NCBI GenBank assembly: GCA_946404585.1
Contig: CAMJEC010000004.1
Coordinates: forward strand, 1 to 35,133
Origin: an uncultured Caryophanales bacterium
Lineage (GTDB): Bacteria > Bacillota_I > Bacilli_A > RFN20 > CAG-826
DNA: 35,133 nt
Reading direction: 5' to 3'
The position numbers and the translations under genes are program-made. This document shows, piece by piece, positions 1-7,892 of this stretch (position 1 is its first letter; each line of letters begins with the position of its first letter). The notes beneath the pieces are model-generated. The model searched no databases and had not been told where the DNA came from. It saw only the letters and a list, made by a program, of their open reading frames with translations.

Positions 1-27
1 AGCCTTATTAAAGATTGGAAAGACTGA
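1..27 (+). CDS. C-terminal end of an upstream gene (partial)
   Basis: The first eight codons of the window are open and end at a TGA, giving a tail of SLIKDWKD. The next gene starts 12 bases later with a GAGG ribosome-binding site lying just past this stop, so the two are probably co-transcribed. TarJ-type enzymes usually follow a TarI-type cytidylyltransferase, so that is the likely identity. This comes from context only; eight residues cannot show it. Confidence 0.4.
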   Translation, partial: SLIKDWKD

Positions 28-39
28 GGTTGTCCTTTA

Positions 40-1080
40 ATGTTTAATAATATTTTTAAAGTTACCTCTCCTGGTGTCATTGAAAAGTTCATCGACACTG
101 TGGAAGACATGGATAATAAGGTCTTAGTTAGAATAGACACTATGGCCATCTGTAAAGCGGATATCCGTTACTTTTTAGGTAACCGTGATATCAACGTTTT
201 AAATCATAAATATCCACTAGCCCCAATTCATGAAGCGGTTGGTGAAGTGGTTAAAGATCCAACAGGCACATATAAGAAAGGTGATAAAGTTATCTTAGTG
301 CCTAACTCATTTGATGATAAATTCTATAGTGATAACTCCAACCGTAGATGTCATAGAAAAGACTTAGGTGATAACTATTATCCTAAAGCTGTTTTTAGAA
401 GTTCTACAGCGGATGGTTTTTTAAGAAACTACTACACGTGTAGCCCGGATTTACTAGTTAAGTATGATGAATCCATTGCTCCAAGTATTGCGGTTTTCTC
501 CGAATTATTAAGCGTCGCGACTGCGGCATTACGTAGAATAGACTTTAATGAAGTCGAGAAATTAGCGTTATTCGGTGATGGCATTATGGCCTATATCGTT
601 TATATCATGCTTAGATATGATCATCCTGATTTAGATTTAACAGTCTTTGGTATTGATGACCATAAATTAGAATCTTTTAAGAACGCGAAAACTGCGAAGT
701 TTGAAGAGTATAAGGGTGAGAAGTTTGACACTCTTATCGAAGCGGTTGGTGGCAAGTTCTCCGCGGATGCGATTAACAATATGATTGATTTATCAATCCC
801 AGGCGCTGATTTAATCTTAATGGGTGTCAACGAAGAGAAATCCCCTATTAATACTAGATTAGTGTTAGAAAAAGGCTTATCGCTTAAAGGTGTTACAAGA
901 AGTACAAAGCAAGACTTTGAACATGTCGCTAAGGCATTGAACGATAAGAAAGTACAAGAAGCTTTATCCATTATGGTCTTATCAGAGAATAAGATTAATA
1001 ATGTTGGTGATATTTATAGATGTTTTGAAGCAGATATTAATAACAAAAAAGAAATCGGTAAAAACTTAATGCATTGGTGA
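40..1080 (+). CDS. tarJ: TarJ-like zinc-type polyol-phosphate dehydrogenase (ribulose-5-phosphate reductase family)
   Basis: This is a medium-chain alcohol dehydrogenase of 346 residues. Near residues 37-40 it has a Cys-Lys-Ala-Asp motif where the first zinc ligand lies, and near 65-70 the PIHEAVGEVV segment that matches the GHE region of the family. A nucleotide-binding half follows, with LALFGDGIMA around 170-180. The length fits TarJ proteins, which reduce ribulose-5-phosphate to ribitol-5-phosphate for CDP-ribitol and teichoic acid synthesis. The start is the ATG preceded by GAGG about 10 bases upstream. Downstream genes also make nucleotide-sugar precursors, which supports an envelope role. 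Another sugar-alcohol dehydrogenase of the same family remains possible, since the exact substrate cannot be read from the sequence. Confidence 0.65.
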   Translation: MFNNIFKVTSPGVIEKFIDTVEDMDNKVLVRIDTMAICKADIRYFLGNRDINVLNHKYPLAPIHEAVGEVVKDPTGTYKKGDKVILVPNSFDDKFYSDNSNRRCHRKDLGDNYYPKAVFRSSTADGFLRNYYTCSPDLLVKYDESIAPSIAVFSELLSVATAALRRIDFNEVEKLALFGDGIMAYIVYIMLRYDHPDLDLTVFGIDDHKLESFKNAKTAKFEEYKGEKFDTLIEAVGGKFSADAINNMIDLSIPGADLILMGVNEEKSPINTRLVLEKGLSLKGVTRSTKQDFEHVAKALNDKKVQEALSIMVLSENKINNVGDIYRCFEADINNKKEIGKNLMHW

Positions 1081-1128
1081 ATTCACGGTCATTTTACTTT
1101 TTAAGCTTTTACATATTTTCAAATTACG

Positions 1129-1158
1129 TTGAAAAAAACAATTGTAGCAGAATACATT
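1129..1158 (+). promoter_or_regulatory. Sigma70-type promoter for the capE-like operon
   Basis: TTGAAA and TACATT are separated by 18 bases in the 95-base gap after tarJ. An AAAGGA ribosome-binding site follows before the ATG at 1176. The spacing suits a vegetative promoter. Confidence 0.5.
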
Positions 1159-1175
1159 TTTGAAAGGAAAACAAT

Positions 1176-2213
1176 ATGAGCATCTTTAAAAACAAGATTT
1201 TAATGATTACCGGCGGAACAGGATCGTTCGGTTCTACTGTGTTAAATCGTTTTTTGACTACTGATATCAAAGAGATTAGAGTGTTTTCTCGTGATGAAAA
1301 AAAGCAAGATGATTTACGTCACGAATTGCAAATTAAATACCCTATAGAATCTGAAAAAGTAAAATTTTATATAGGCGATGTTCGTTCTTTAGAATCTGTA
1401 AGAAGCGCTATGCATGATGTAGATTACATTTTCCATGCTGCAGCTTTGAAGCAAGTTCCTTCTTGTGAATTTTTCCCAATGGAAGCTGTGAGAACTAACA
1501 TTATTGGTACTGATAATGTTTTAACTGCCGCTATTGAAGCTGGAGTTAAAGCGGTTATTTGTTTATCAACGGATAAAGCGGCATATCCAATTAACGCTAT
1601 GGGCAAATCAAAAGCCCTTGAAGAATCTGTGGCTATTGCAAAATCAAGAGAATCTAAAAAAACTAAAATATGTTGCACTAGATACGGCAATGTTATGTGC
1701 TCACGAGGTTCTGTTATTCCTCTTTGGATTGACCAAATTAAATCAGGCAACCCAATAACTATTACATCTGGTGAAATGACTAGATTCATTATGTCTTTAG
1801 AGGAAGCTGTTGATTTAGTTATGTTTGCCATGGAATATGGTGAGAATGGGGACTTATTAATCCAAAAAGCACCAGCATGTACAATTCAAACACAAGCTGA
1901 AGCAGTGTGTGACCTTTTTGGCGGCAAAAAAGAAGATATCAAAGTCATTGGCATTAGACATGGCGAAAAGATGTTTGAAACATTATTAACCAACGAAGAA
2001 TGTGCTAGAGCCATTGATATGGGCAATTATTATAGAGTCCCTTGTGATAATAGAGGACTCAACTATGATAAGTACTTTACAAAAGGTGATTCTGCTAGAA
2101 ACACTCTTACAGAGTTTAATTCAAACAATACAGAATTGCTAAACGTTGAACAAGTCAAAGAAAAATTGTTATCTTTAAAATACATTCAAGAAAGATTGGC
2201 AGAAGGCAAATAA
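1176..2213 (+). CDS. capE: UDP-GlcNAc 4,6-dehydratase (5-inverting), CapE/FnlA family
   Basis: This 345-residue protein is an extended short-chain dehydrogenase. It begins with the Rossmann motif TGGTGSFG at residues 12-19, has a GDV segment near 68-70, and carries HAAALKQVPSCEFFP, typical of the CapE/FnlA/WbjB group. A STDKAAYPINAMGKSK stretch replaces the usual YxxxK region, as known for this family. The length matches FnlA (about 344). These enzymes convert UDP-GlcNAc to a 4-keto-6-deoxy-L-talo sugar, the first step to UDP-N-acetyl-L-fucosamine. The two following genes match the next two steps and are almost contiguous, so the trio forms an operon. The start has a good AAAGGA site 7-8 bases upstream. 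FlaA1/PseB-like enzymes are a less likely reading. Confidence 0.85.
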   Translation: MSIFKNKILMITGGTGSFGSTVLNRFLTTDIKEIRVFSRDEKKQDDLRHELQIKYPIESEKVKFYIGDVRSLESVRSAMHDVDYIFHAAALKQVPSCEFFPMEAVRTNIIGTDNVLTAAIEAGVKAVICLSTDKAAYPINAMGKSKALEESVAIAKSRESKKTKICCTRYGNVMCSRGSVIPLWIDQIKSGNPITITSGEMTRFIMSLEEAVDLVMFAMEYGENGDLLIQKAPACTIQTQAEAVCDLFGGKKEDIKVIGIRHGEKMFETLLTNEECARAIDMGNYYRVPCDNRGLNYDKYFTKGDSARNTLTEFNSNNTELLNVEQVKEKLLSLKYIQERLAEGK

Positions 2214-2214
2214 T

Positions 2215-3069
2215 ATGAAGTTTTTGATTTGTGGTTGTAATGGTATGGCGGGGCACACAATAGCCCTATATTTAAAGGAACAAGGTCATGAAGTCTTCGG
2301 CTTTGATATTAGAAAATCAGAATTAATCGACTCTGTAGCAGGTAACGCTATGGACAAGGACTTTGTTGCTAATCTTATTAAAGAAGGTAACTATGATGCA
2401 GTTATCAATTGTATAGGCATTCTCAATAAAGCCGCTGAAGATCATAAAGCGTTAGCAACATATCTAAATTCCTATTTTCCACATTTACTAGCAGAATTAA
2501 CCGATGGAACAAATACCCAAGTAATCCATATGTCAACAGACTGCGTTTTTTCTGGAAAAAAAGGTGAGTATAAAGAATTAGATTTCCAAGATGGTGAAAC
2601 TTTCTATGATAGAAGTAAGGCTCTTGGCGAACTAAATGATAATAAAAATATCACATTGCGTAATTCCATTGTAGGACCAGATATTAATCCTAAAGGCATT
2701 GGTTTATTAAACTGGTTTATGCAACAAAATGGTGAAGTCAATGGTTACACAAAAGCAATGTGGACTGGCCAAACAACATTGCAGTTAGCAAAAACAATGG
2801 AATATGCCGCTAAAACTAGAGCACATGGTTTGGTTAATGCTGTTCCAGATAGATCTATTTCAAAATACGAATTACTGAAGTTATTTAATAAATATATGAG
2901 AAATGATGAATTAGTAATTAATCCTATTGAAGGAATAAATGCTGATAAGAGTTTGAAAAGAACTAATTTTGAAATGGACTATATTATTCCTGACTATGAA
3001 ACAATGGTTAAGGAATTAGCGATTTGGATGAAAAAGCACAAAGAGTTATATCCACACTATAAACTTTAA
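2215..3069 (+). CDS. NAD(P)-dependent 4-keto-sugar reductase, FnlB/WbjC-RfbD family
   Basis: This 284-residue short-chain dehydrogenase has the N-terminal dinucleotide motif CGCNGMAGH (residues 6-14). It also has NCIGILN near 62-68, STDCVFSG near 108-115 and the catalytic pair YDRSK near 131-135. This is the pattern of dTDP-4-dehydrorhamnose reductase relatives. Lying between CapE-like and WecB-like genes, it is best read as the reductase making UDP-2-acetamido-2,6-dideoxy-L-talose in the FucNAc pathway. It lacks the C-terminal cupin half of Staphylococcus CapF, so it resembles FnlB rather than CapF. It starts one base after the capE-like stop, with AGAAGG inside the preceding gene as its ribosome site. 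Confidence 0.75.
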   Translation: MKFLICGCNGMAGHTIALYLKEQGHEVFGFDIRKSELIDSVAGNAMDKDFVANLIKEGNYDAVINCIGILNKAAEDHKALATYLNSYFPHLLAELTDGTNTQVIHMSTDCVFSGKKGEYKELDFQDGETFYDRSKALGELNDNKNITLRNSIVGPDINPKGIGLLNWFMQQNGEVNGYTKAMWTGQTTLQLAKTMEYAAKTRAHGLVNAVPDRSISKYELLKLFNKYMRNDELVINPIEGINADKSLKRTNFEMDYIIPDYETMVKELAIWMKKHKELYPHYKL

Positions 3070-3086
3070 TAGAGGGGGCTTTAATT

Positions 3087-4211
3087 ATGGCAAAACTTAA
3101 ACTAATGACGATTGTTGGCACAAGACCAGAAATCATTAAAATGTCAGCAATAATTAAAAAATGCGATAAGTATTTTGATCATGTTTTAGTTCATACTGGT
3201 CAAAATTATGATTACCAACTAAATCAAGTTTTCTTTAATGATTTAGGATTAAGAGAACCAGATTACTATCTGGGTGTTGTTGGCGATAATCTTGGGCAAA
3301 CAATGGGCAACGTTATTGCTAAATCCTACGAATTGATGAGTAAAGTCAAACCAGATGCTATTATCGTTTTAGGTGATACAAATTCTTGCTTATGCGTTAT
3401 TGCTGCAAAACGTTTACATATTCCCGTATTCCATATGGAAGCTGGCAACAGATGCAAAGATGAAAATCTTCCAGAAGAAGTCATTAGAAGAATTGTTGAC
3501 GTTACTTCCGATGTTAATCTATGTTATTCAGAACATGCTAGAAGATATATTCTCGATAGTGGCGTTAGACCAGAGTACACATTTGTGGTTGGCTCACCAA
3601 TGAGAGAAGTTCTAGATGGATGTAAAAAAGAAATCGAGAACAGTAAGATTCTTGAAGAACTCAAACTAAAGAAAAACGGATACATCTTATTATCTGCTCA
3701 TAGAGAAGAAAACATTGATAATGAAGGCAACTTCATGAGTTTAATGAATGCTGTTAATTCTATGGCGGAGAAATATGATATGCCAATTCTCTACTCTTGC
3801 CATCCACGCTCTAAAAAGTATATTGAAGCAAGAGGCTTTAAATTTGACAAGAGAGTCATACAACATCAACCATTAGGATTCTTTGATTACAATAAATTGC
3901 AGCAAAACGCTTTTTGTGTAGTCAGTGATAGTGGAACAATTCCAGAAGAGGGATCATATTTCAAATTCCCTGCTGTTAGTGTTAGAACATCAACGGAACG
4001 TCCAGAAGCTATGGATAAAGGCGTGTTTGTTATTGGTTCCATTACATCTGAGCAAGTTTTACAAGCTGTCGACCTAGCTGTCGAAATGCATAAAAATGGC
4101 GATGATGGATTAACTGTTCCTTCTTATGATGATGAGAACGTATCCACAAAAGTTGTCAAGATAATACAAAGTTATACTGGCATCATTAATAAGATGGTGT
4201 GGAGAAAATAA
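3087..4211 (+). CDS. wecB: Non-hydrolysing UDP-GlcNAc 2-epimerase family (WecB/FnlC/CapG-like)
   Basis: This 374-residue protein opens with IVGTRPEIIKM (residues 9-19). It then has LVHTGQNYDYQLN, VLGDTNS near 95-101, HMEAGNR near 117-123 and SDSGTIPEEGS near 281-291, all hallmarks of the WecB family. After CapE- and FnlB-like genes it should act as the FnlC/CapG enzyme that epimerises UDP-PneNAc-type sugar at C2 to give UDP-FucNAc; a plain UDP-GlcNAc to UDP-ManNAc epimerase is the alternative. The length is normal, and a strong GAGGGGG ribosome-binding site sits 11 bases before the ATG. The gene ends at the breakpoint where the next gene has lost its 5' part. Confidence 0.85.
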   Translation: MAKLKLMTIVGTRPEIIKMSAIIKKCDKYFDHVLVHTGQNYDYQLNQVFFNDLGLREPDYYLGVVGDNLGQTMGNVIAKSYELMSKVKPDAIIVLGDTNSCLCVIAAKRLHIPVFHMEAGNRCKDENLPEEVIRRIVDVTSDVNLCYSEHARRYILDSGVRPEYTFVVGSPMREVLDGCKKEIENSKILEELKLKKNGYILLSAHREENIDNEGNFMSLMNAVNSMAEKYDMPILYSCHPRSKKYIEARGFKFDKRVIQHQPLGFFDYNKLQQNAFCVVSDSGTIPEEGSYFKFPAVSVRTSTERPEAMDKGVFVIGSITSEQVLQAVDLAVEMHKNGDDGLTVPSYDDENVSTKVVKIIQSYTGIINKMVWRK

Positions 4212-4459
4212 CGAAACAGTAGGTGGCTCGCATTGCTACTGTGTGCGCAACACTCGCCGAAAAGAAAACCAAAGGCGTTAAAGTTATTATCTATGAACCA
4301 ACATTAGAAAATGGTTCAGAATTCTTTGGCAGTAAAGTAGTTAATAACTTAGAAGAGTTTAAGAAATTATCTAATGCAATTATTGCTAATAGATATGATA
4401 GTTGTTTAGATGATGTTCAAAATAAAGTATATACAAGAGATTTATTTAGAAGAGACTAA
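4212..4459 (+). pseudogene. C-terminal remnant of UDP-glucose/nucleotide-sugar 6-dehydrogenase
   Basis: The 78 codons from 4223 read [29 protein letters not shown] and [10 protein letters not shown], ending in [10 protein letters not shown]. This is the usual C-terminus of Ugd-type UDP-glucose dehydrogenases, which are normally about 390-450 residues. A TAG stop lies in frame directly before the GTG at 4223, and no Rossmann or catalytic part is present upstream. The gene has therefore lost more than 300 residues. The break lies 10-12 bases after the wecB-like stop, which points to a deletion joining the two. It is followed by an intrinsic terminator, probably the original end of the polysaccharide operon. 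Translation of the stub from GTG cannot be excluded, but it would not be an enzyme. Confidence 0.8.
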
Positions 4460-4484
4460 CTGTTAACTAAATCAATTGTAAAAT

Positions 4485-4510
4485 AGCGCTGCCGAGAGGT
4501 GGCGCTTTTA
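4485..4510 (+). terminator. Intrinsic terminator after the polysaccharide operon
   Basis: AGCGCTGCC and GGTGGCGCT form a nine-pair stem (two G-U pairs) around a GAGA tetraloop, followed by TTTT. It marks the end of the envelope operon and the edge of the defence island. The ORF-track start at 4499 lies inside this hairpin. Confidence 0.8.
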
Positions 4511-4588
4511 AATTGCTTACAAACCATCACATATTTATTGTTGCTTGATTCTATTCAAGATATTATAGTTATAACGCAATTATCGTTT

Positions 4589-5629
4589 ATGAATAACTTT
4601 GAGTCATTTTTACAAGAAACGAAAAATAATAGATCCGTTGAAATCAAATCCGTTCAAAATAAGGGCTATTCATCAAATAGTAAAGAATATAAGTTTTTTG
4701 ACTACTTTTCCGTCAAATATTTAGAACGAGAATATAAGTTTTCGTTGTTTTTAAATAATAATGAGGCAAATTTTCTTATTGTTGAAGAATACTGTGATGA
4801 GCATAACAGTGTTATAAAAAAACGCTCGAAATACTATTCGATGATAGCACTATTTGAAGAGGTAATATCTCTAGATAAAGATAAAATGTTTCTTGATGCT
4901 ATTTCTAATGGGGAACGTGAGACAATAAAGATGGAGTATCGTGGATATTTGTACGCTTTAGAAATCCCGATGATTAGTAAAAAGAATCGCCGAAAGCTAA
5001 TCAAGGCCAACTCAAATCTTGTTGGGTTATTTTTACTGTTTTCGCTAATACAGAATAAAAGCAATTGTATATTAAAGCGGCAACCTGAATACCAAGATGG
5101 TATTTATAGATTTTTTCAAGTTTATTGTGATTATAGATATGACAACGAACCAATGAAAAAAAGAGGTTGGACGATAGAAAAACAAACATTTATATATAAA
5201 ACTTATTTCCCTATTAAAATGATTAGAATTGAGTTTAGTGGAAAAGAAGAAATGAAAGAGGAAAGGATCTTTTTTGAGAAACTGAAAACAGTTAACAGCG
5301 AAGAAGACTCTATAAATGTGTTCCTCGATGAGTTCAACAAGAAGAATGGAACAACTATTCTTAAAGAAAATATTGATTCCTTTCCAATGCTATCAACAAA
5401 AGAACTAGAACAAAAGGAAATTCAAAGATGTACAAACATGACGTCTTTTATGGCGGATTCAAAAAAAGATAGATTTTATACAAAGAAACCAATTGCGCTA
5501 GGTATTAATAGAAGGTCATACATTTTTATTATCGAAAAATTCAACAAAAAATACTATTTGACCGAAGAAGAATTAAATGAAATAATTAAAATTGACCCTA
5601 GAAAGTCTTCCGCTGATGGCGGGAGCTAA
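4589..5629 (+). CDS. Unknown protein encoded directly upstream of the retron-like RNA and RT
   Basis: I do not recognise this 346-residue protein. The ORF track starts it at a GTG (4499) inside a terminator hairpin, so I choose the ATG at 4589 (MNNFESFLQ). A weak TTGATT/TTATAA pair with 18-base spacing lies just upstream, and there is no Shine-Dalgarno. The sequence is Lys/Glu-rich, with a short hydrophobic stretch near residues 145-153 (LVGLFLLFS) that is too short to call membrane-spanning. No catalytic motif stands out. Its last 12 codons overlap the predicted 5' strand (a1) and first hairpin of the retron-like RNA, and the RT gene follows in the same direction. It is therefore a candidate accessory or effector protein of that system, by inference from position. 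Confidence 0.6.
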   Translation: MNNFESFLQETKNNRSVEIKSVQNKGYSSNSKEYKFFDYFSVKYLEREYKFSLFLNNNEANFLIVEEYCDEHNSVIKKRSKYYSMIALFEEVISLDKDKMFLDAISNGERETIKMEYRGYLYALEIPMISKKNRRKLIKANSNLVGLFLLFSLIQNKSNCILKRQPEYQDGIYRFFQVYCDYRYDNEPMKKRGWTIEKQTFIYKTYFPIKMIRIEFSGKEEMKEERIFFEKLKTVNSEEDSINVFLDEFNKKNGTTILKENIDSFPMLSTKELEQKEIQRCTNMTSFMADSKKDRFYTKKPIALGINRRSYIFIIEKFNKKYYLTEEELNEIIKIDPRKSSADGGS

Positions 5630-5744
5630 GGAAGCGCTTTCCTTAATAACAATTAATAAATTCGTTTTGTTTCCAACTTGCTCGGCCGCATAGGCCTCGC
5701 TGGCGCAGGAAGCAAATCGAAAGTATGAATTCTTATGTGGGGTC
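5594..5744 (+). ncRNA. Retron-like msr-msd RNA candidate upstream of the RT
   Basis: This roughly 151-base segment folds by eye into a retron-like plan. The ends pair as a1 (5594-5605, GACCCTA plus further pairs) with a2 (5733-5744, ending GTGGGGTC). Hairpin 1 joins CTTCCGC (5607-5613) to GCGGGAG (5619-5625). Hairpin 2 joins AAGGAA to TTCCTT (about 5628-5644). A long arm joins TTCG-T-TTTGTTTCC (5661-5674) to GGAAGCAAA-T-CGAA (5708-5721), 13 pairs with one mismatch, topped by a GC-rich loop with GGCC/GGCC. G5601 sits unpaired within the a1/a2 stem after CCCTA, a plausible branching guanosine. A T-run follows a2. The RT starts 18 bases downstream. The first 36 bases overlap the upstream ORF, which is unusual. 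Confidence 0.6.
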
Positions 5745-5762
5745 TTTTTTTGAACAATAATT

Positions 5763-7709
5763 ATGAGTAAATATATAATCAAAAAAACAGTTGAGATTTC
5801 AAAACCATTGGTATTTTTGTGTGGCTCTTATTACAACTCAGACAATAAAGAGGACAAGAGAGGAATAACCTGTGACTATTTGAAATACCGTTCCAGCGGA
5901 AAATTATACCCATTGATAGTTGATAACTTTTTAGATCTTGATGCTATCGAGAGTGTAGATTTTTCAATTGAAAAATATGAAGAATTAATATCAAATATCT
6001 CGGTACTAAATATTATTTATTTAGAATCATTTTCAAGTGCTTCTGAATTGGGACTGTTTACCAGCAATACATCCACAACTAAAAACCTGGTATTTTATCC
6101 AGATAGTTCTAACCTTATTCTAAATAAAATCGGCTATTTTATCAGAAATGGTGTCTTTGATGGAAAAAGCGAAATGATTGTTCATCACCCATATTTGGCG
6201 CTTGTAGAGCGATACGCTCACGGAACAGATTATGTTGACGAATACTATTACTTTCTGAAAAACGAAATTCCTGATGAACTAAAGCCTATTCTTAATGAAG
6301 AAATTGATGCTGTCGCTAGTAAAGAATACTCTCCGGAGTTTTTGCTTGATGAAACTATTCCGAAAACACTCGGCATGATGTCTTTCTTAATTAATGTTTC
6401 GCTCGAAAAGGTGTTTTTTTCAGCTCAAACTGCCTTTTATATGCTTTATGCAATAATTGTTAGAAATAACATGTTGGACAGCATTCTCACTCTTGACCCG
6501 GATACTGAATGCTTAAAGTGTTTAAAATCATTAGAAGACAGCATATTTAATACTATTGAATTCGGTAAAATCTTAGAAGAGTGTGAAAATTATTCATTAG
6601 AAATACTAACCTTCAAGGAACCGCTCGAGTTTATCAAATATGCGCTATTCTTTATTAAATATCTCACAAGAGAGATGTTTAGCAAAAACAAAAAAATGGT
6701 TTCCAAAGCTTTAATTACAAAATCAGATGATATCTTCTATTGTTGTGATGATTATAAACTTTTAGAAAGCAAGCTGATGCCTTTTCATGAAAATATTAGT
6801 GGAATTGCAAAAACAAAAGGCATTAAACGCTTTACCCTTTATAAAAATCATAGAAGTAGGAGCATTATTGCCTATTCAGATGATGAAAGCGGTGAAGAAT
6901 TAAGGAAGGCACATCAAGTTATAAGTGATGGTCTTGCTAAAATATCGAAAGATTTTTCTTTATTTTCTTCGTACTCTTATGCATACAAAGATGGGAAAAA
7001 CACTCTCTTGTGCATCAAAAAACACATCAATTCCTCTTACTTTTTGAAAATGGATATTCACAAATTTTTTGAAACTATGAAACCAACGATATTTTTGAAG
7101 AAATTGATGGATGCTTTTGAAAAGACAACAGAATATAAGACGATGGATGATAAACAAAGGAAAAGATTTGAATCAAAACTCAATTCTTATATCAACTTGA
7201 TAACTATTTCTGGTTCTTTTCCGGTCGGCTTTGTTTCATCTCCGATTGTCTCCGAAATATATTTGAACAAATTTGATAAAAAAATAACTACACTTCTTGA
7301 GGGAGGAGGAATCTTTTACACAAGATATGCAGATGACATGCTCTTTTCTTCTAGCGAGAAATTCGATCATAATAAAATAATTGAATTGGTTAAAAATATG
7401 CTTAATGACGAAGAACTTAGCGTTAATGACGAAAAAACGATGTATAAAGAATTGAAAAACGTTGGTGATTCAATAAGGTTTGTTGGATTGAATATTGTAA
7501 AAACGCAAGAGTCTAATTCGATTACTATTGGCAATACTTACATAAGACGCTTGGCAAGAATGAAAGCTTTCTCTTCTGGTGGAGAATATGATTCAAAAAA
7601 AATCACTGGTTTAGAAAACTATTTAAAATATAACGACCCTGCTGGATATAAAAAGTATCTTAATGTAGTAGATGTTTACTTAAAAACTAACAATTTAAAA
7701 AAACAATAG
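5763..7709 (+). CDS. Reverse transcriptase with N-terminal nucleoside-deoxyribosyltransferase-like domain (retron/DRT-like)
   Basis: This protein has 648 residues. Residues 15-125 resemble the NDT/SLOG-type Rossmann fold: PLVFLCGSY, then LYPLIVDNF, then YLESFSSASELGLF, with E95 in the ELG motif where NDT enzymes carry their nucleophile. A helical linker follows. The RT palm spans about 360-600: RSIIAY, the motif A segment FLKMDIHKFF with D431, PVGFVSSP at about 487 in place of the usual PQG-x-x-SP, YADD at 522-525, and FVGLNIV as the motif E region. IKKH before motif A sits where retrons have NAxxH, so the family match is loose. Retron, DRT (unknown-group RT) and group II-like assignments all remain possible, but there is no maturase or endonuclease domain. 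The upstream folded RNA favours retron-like. There is no Shine-Dalgarno before the ATG. Confidence 0.85.
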   Translation: MSKYIIKKTVEISKPLVFLCGSYYNSDNKEDKRGITCDYLKYRSSGKLYPLIVDNFLDLDAIESVDFSIEKYEELISNISVLNIIYLESFSSASELGLFTSNTSTTKNLVFYPDSSNLILNKIGYFIRNGVFDGKSEMIVHHPYLALVERYAHGTDYVDEYYYFLKNEIPDELKPILNEEIDAVASKEYSPEFLLDETIPKTLGMMSFLINVSLEKVFFSAQTAFYMLYAIIVRNNMLDSILTLDPDTECLKCLKSLEDSIFNTIEFGKILEECENYSLEILTFKEPLEFIKYALFFIKYLTREMFSKNKKMVSKALITKSDDIFYCCDDYKLLESKLMPFHENISGIAKTKGIKRFTLYKNHRSRSIIAYSDDESGEELRKAHQVISDGLAKISKDFSLFSSYSYAYKDGKNTLLCIKKHINSSYFLKMDIHKFFETMKPTIFLKKLMDAFEKTTEYKTMDDKQRKRFESKLNSYINLITISGSFPVGFVSSPIVSEIYLNKFDKKITTLLEGGGIFYTRYADDMLFSSSEKFDHNKIIELVKNMLNDEELSVNDEKTMYKELKNVGDSIRFVGLNIVKTQESNSITIGNTYIRRLARMKAFSSGGEYDSKKITGLENYLKYNDPAGYKKYLNVVDVYLKTNNLKKQ

Positions 7710-7710
7710 C

Positions 7711-7829
7711 CTATTCCTCTATCTATTTTTAAAATGCACTTTATGAAAAAGCTTAATTGTTTTATTGCTACGCTAGTAGGTGCTTTTATTATTAGGCGTC
7801 GTTTCATAACGGTGCTTTTTATAATATGA
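7711..7829 (+). pseudogene. Broken 5' end of a lipoprotein gene (copy of the 14904 gene)
   Basis: From about 7737 to 7792 this segment matches 14898-14953 almost base for base (three or so differences). The match covers the start codon and the signal peptide MKKLNCFIATLVGAF. After that the frame runs IIRRRFITVLFII and stops at 7827-7829, so the lipobox Cys and the whole mature protein are missing. A shorter match, TATTCCTCTATCTATTTTT, precedes it and resembles 14788-14806. It fills most of the gap between the RT and the 1168-aa gene, so that gap is a scar of an earlier rearrangement. Confidence 0.75.
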
Positions 7830-7892
7830 ATCTTTTGTTTGCTTTTTAATCTTTTTATGGCGAAGCATTTAGATGATTTATAAAATAAAACT

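Noticed and set aside
621-971. Minus-strand ORF of 116 aa
   Set aside because: It is a shadow of the dehydrogenase gene on the plus strand; other minus ORFs inside 1424-1831, 10178-10498, 30290-30958 and similar are rejected for the same reason.
4499-4588. GTG start of the 376-aa ORF
   Set aside because: It lies inside the terminator hairpin at 4485-4510; the ATG at 4589 is a more sensible start.
5763-7709. Group II intron reverse transcriptase
   Set aside because: No maturase or HNH domain and no intron domain V-like sequence was seen around the gene.
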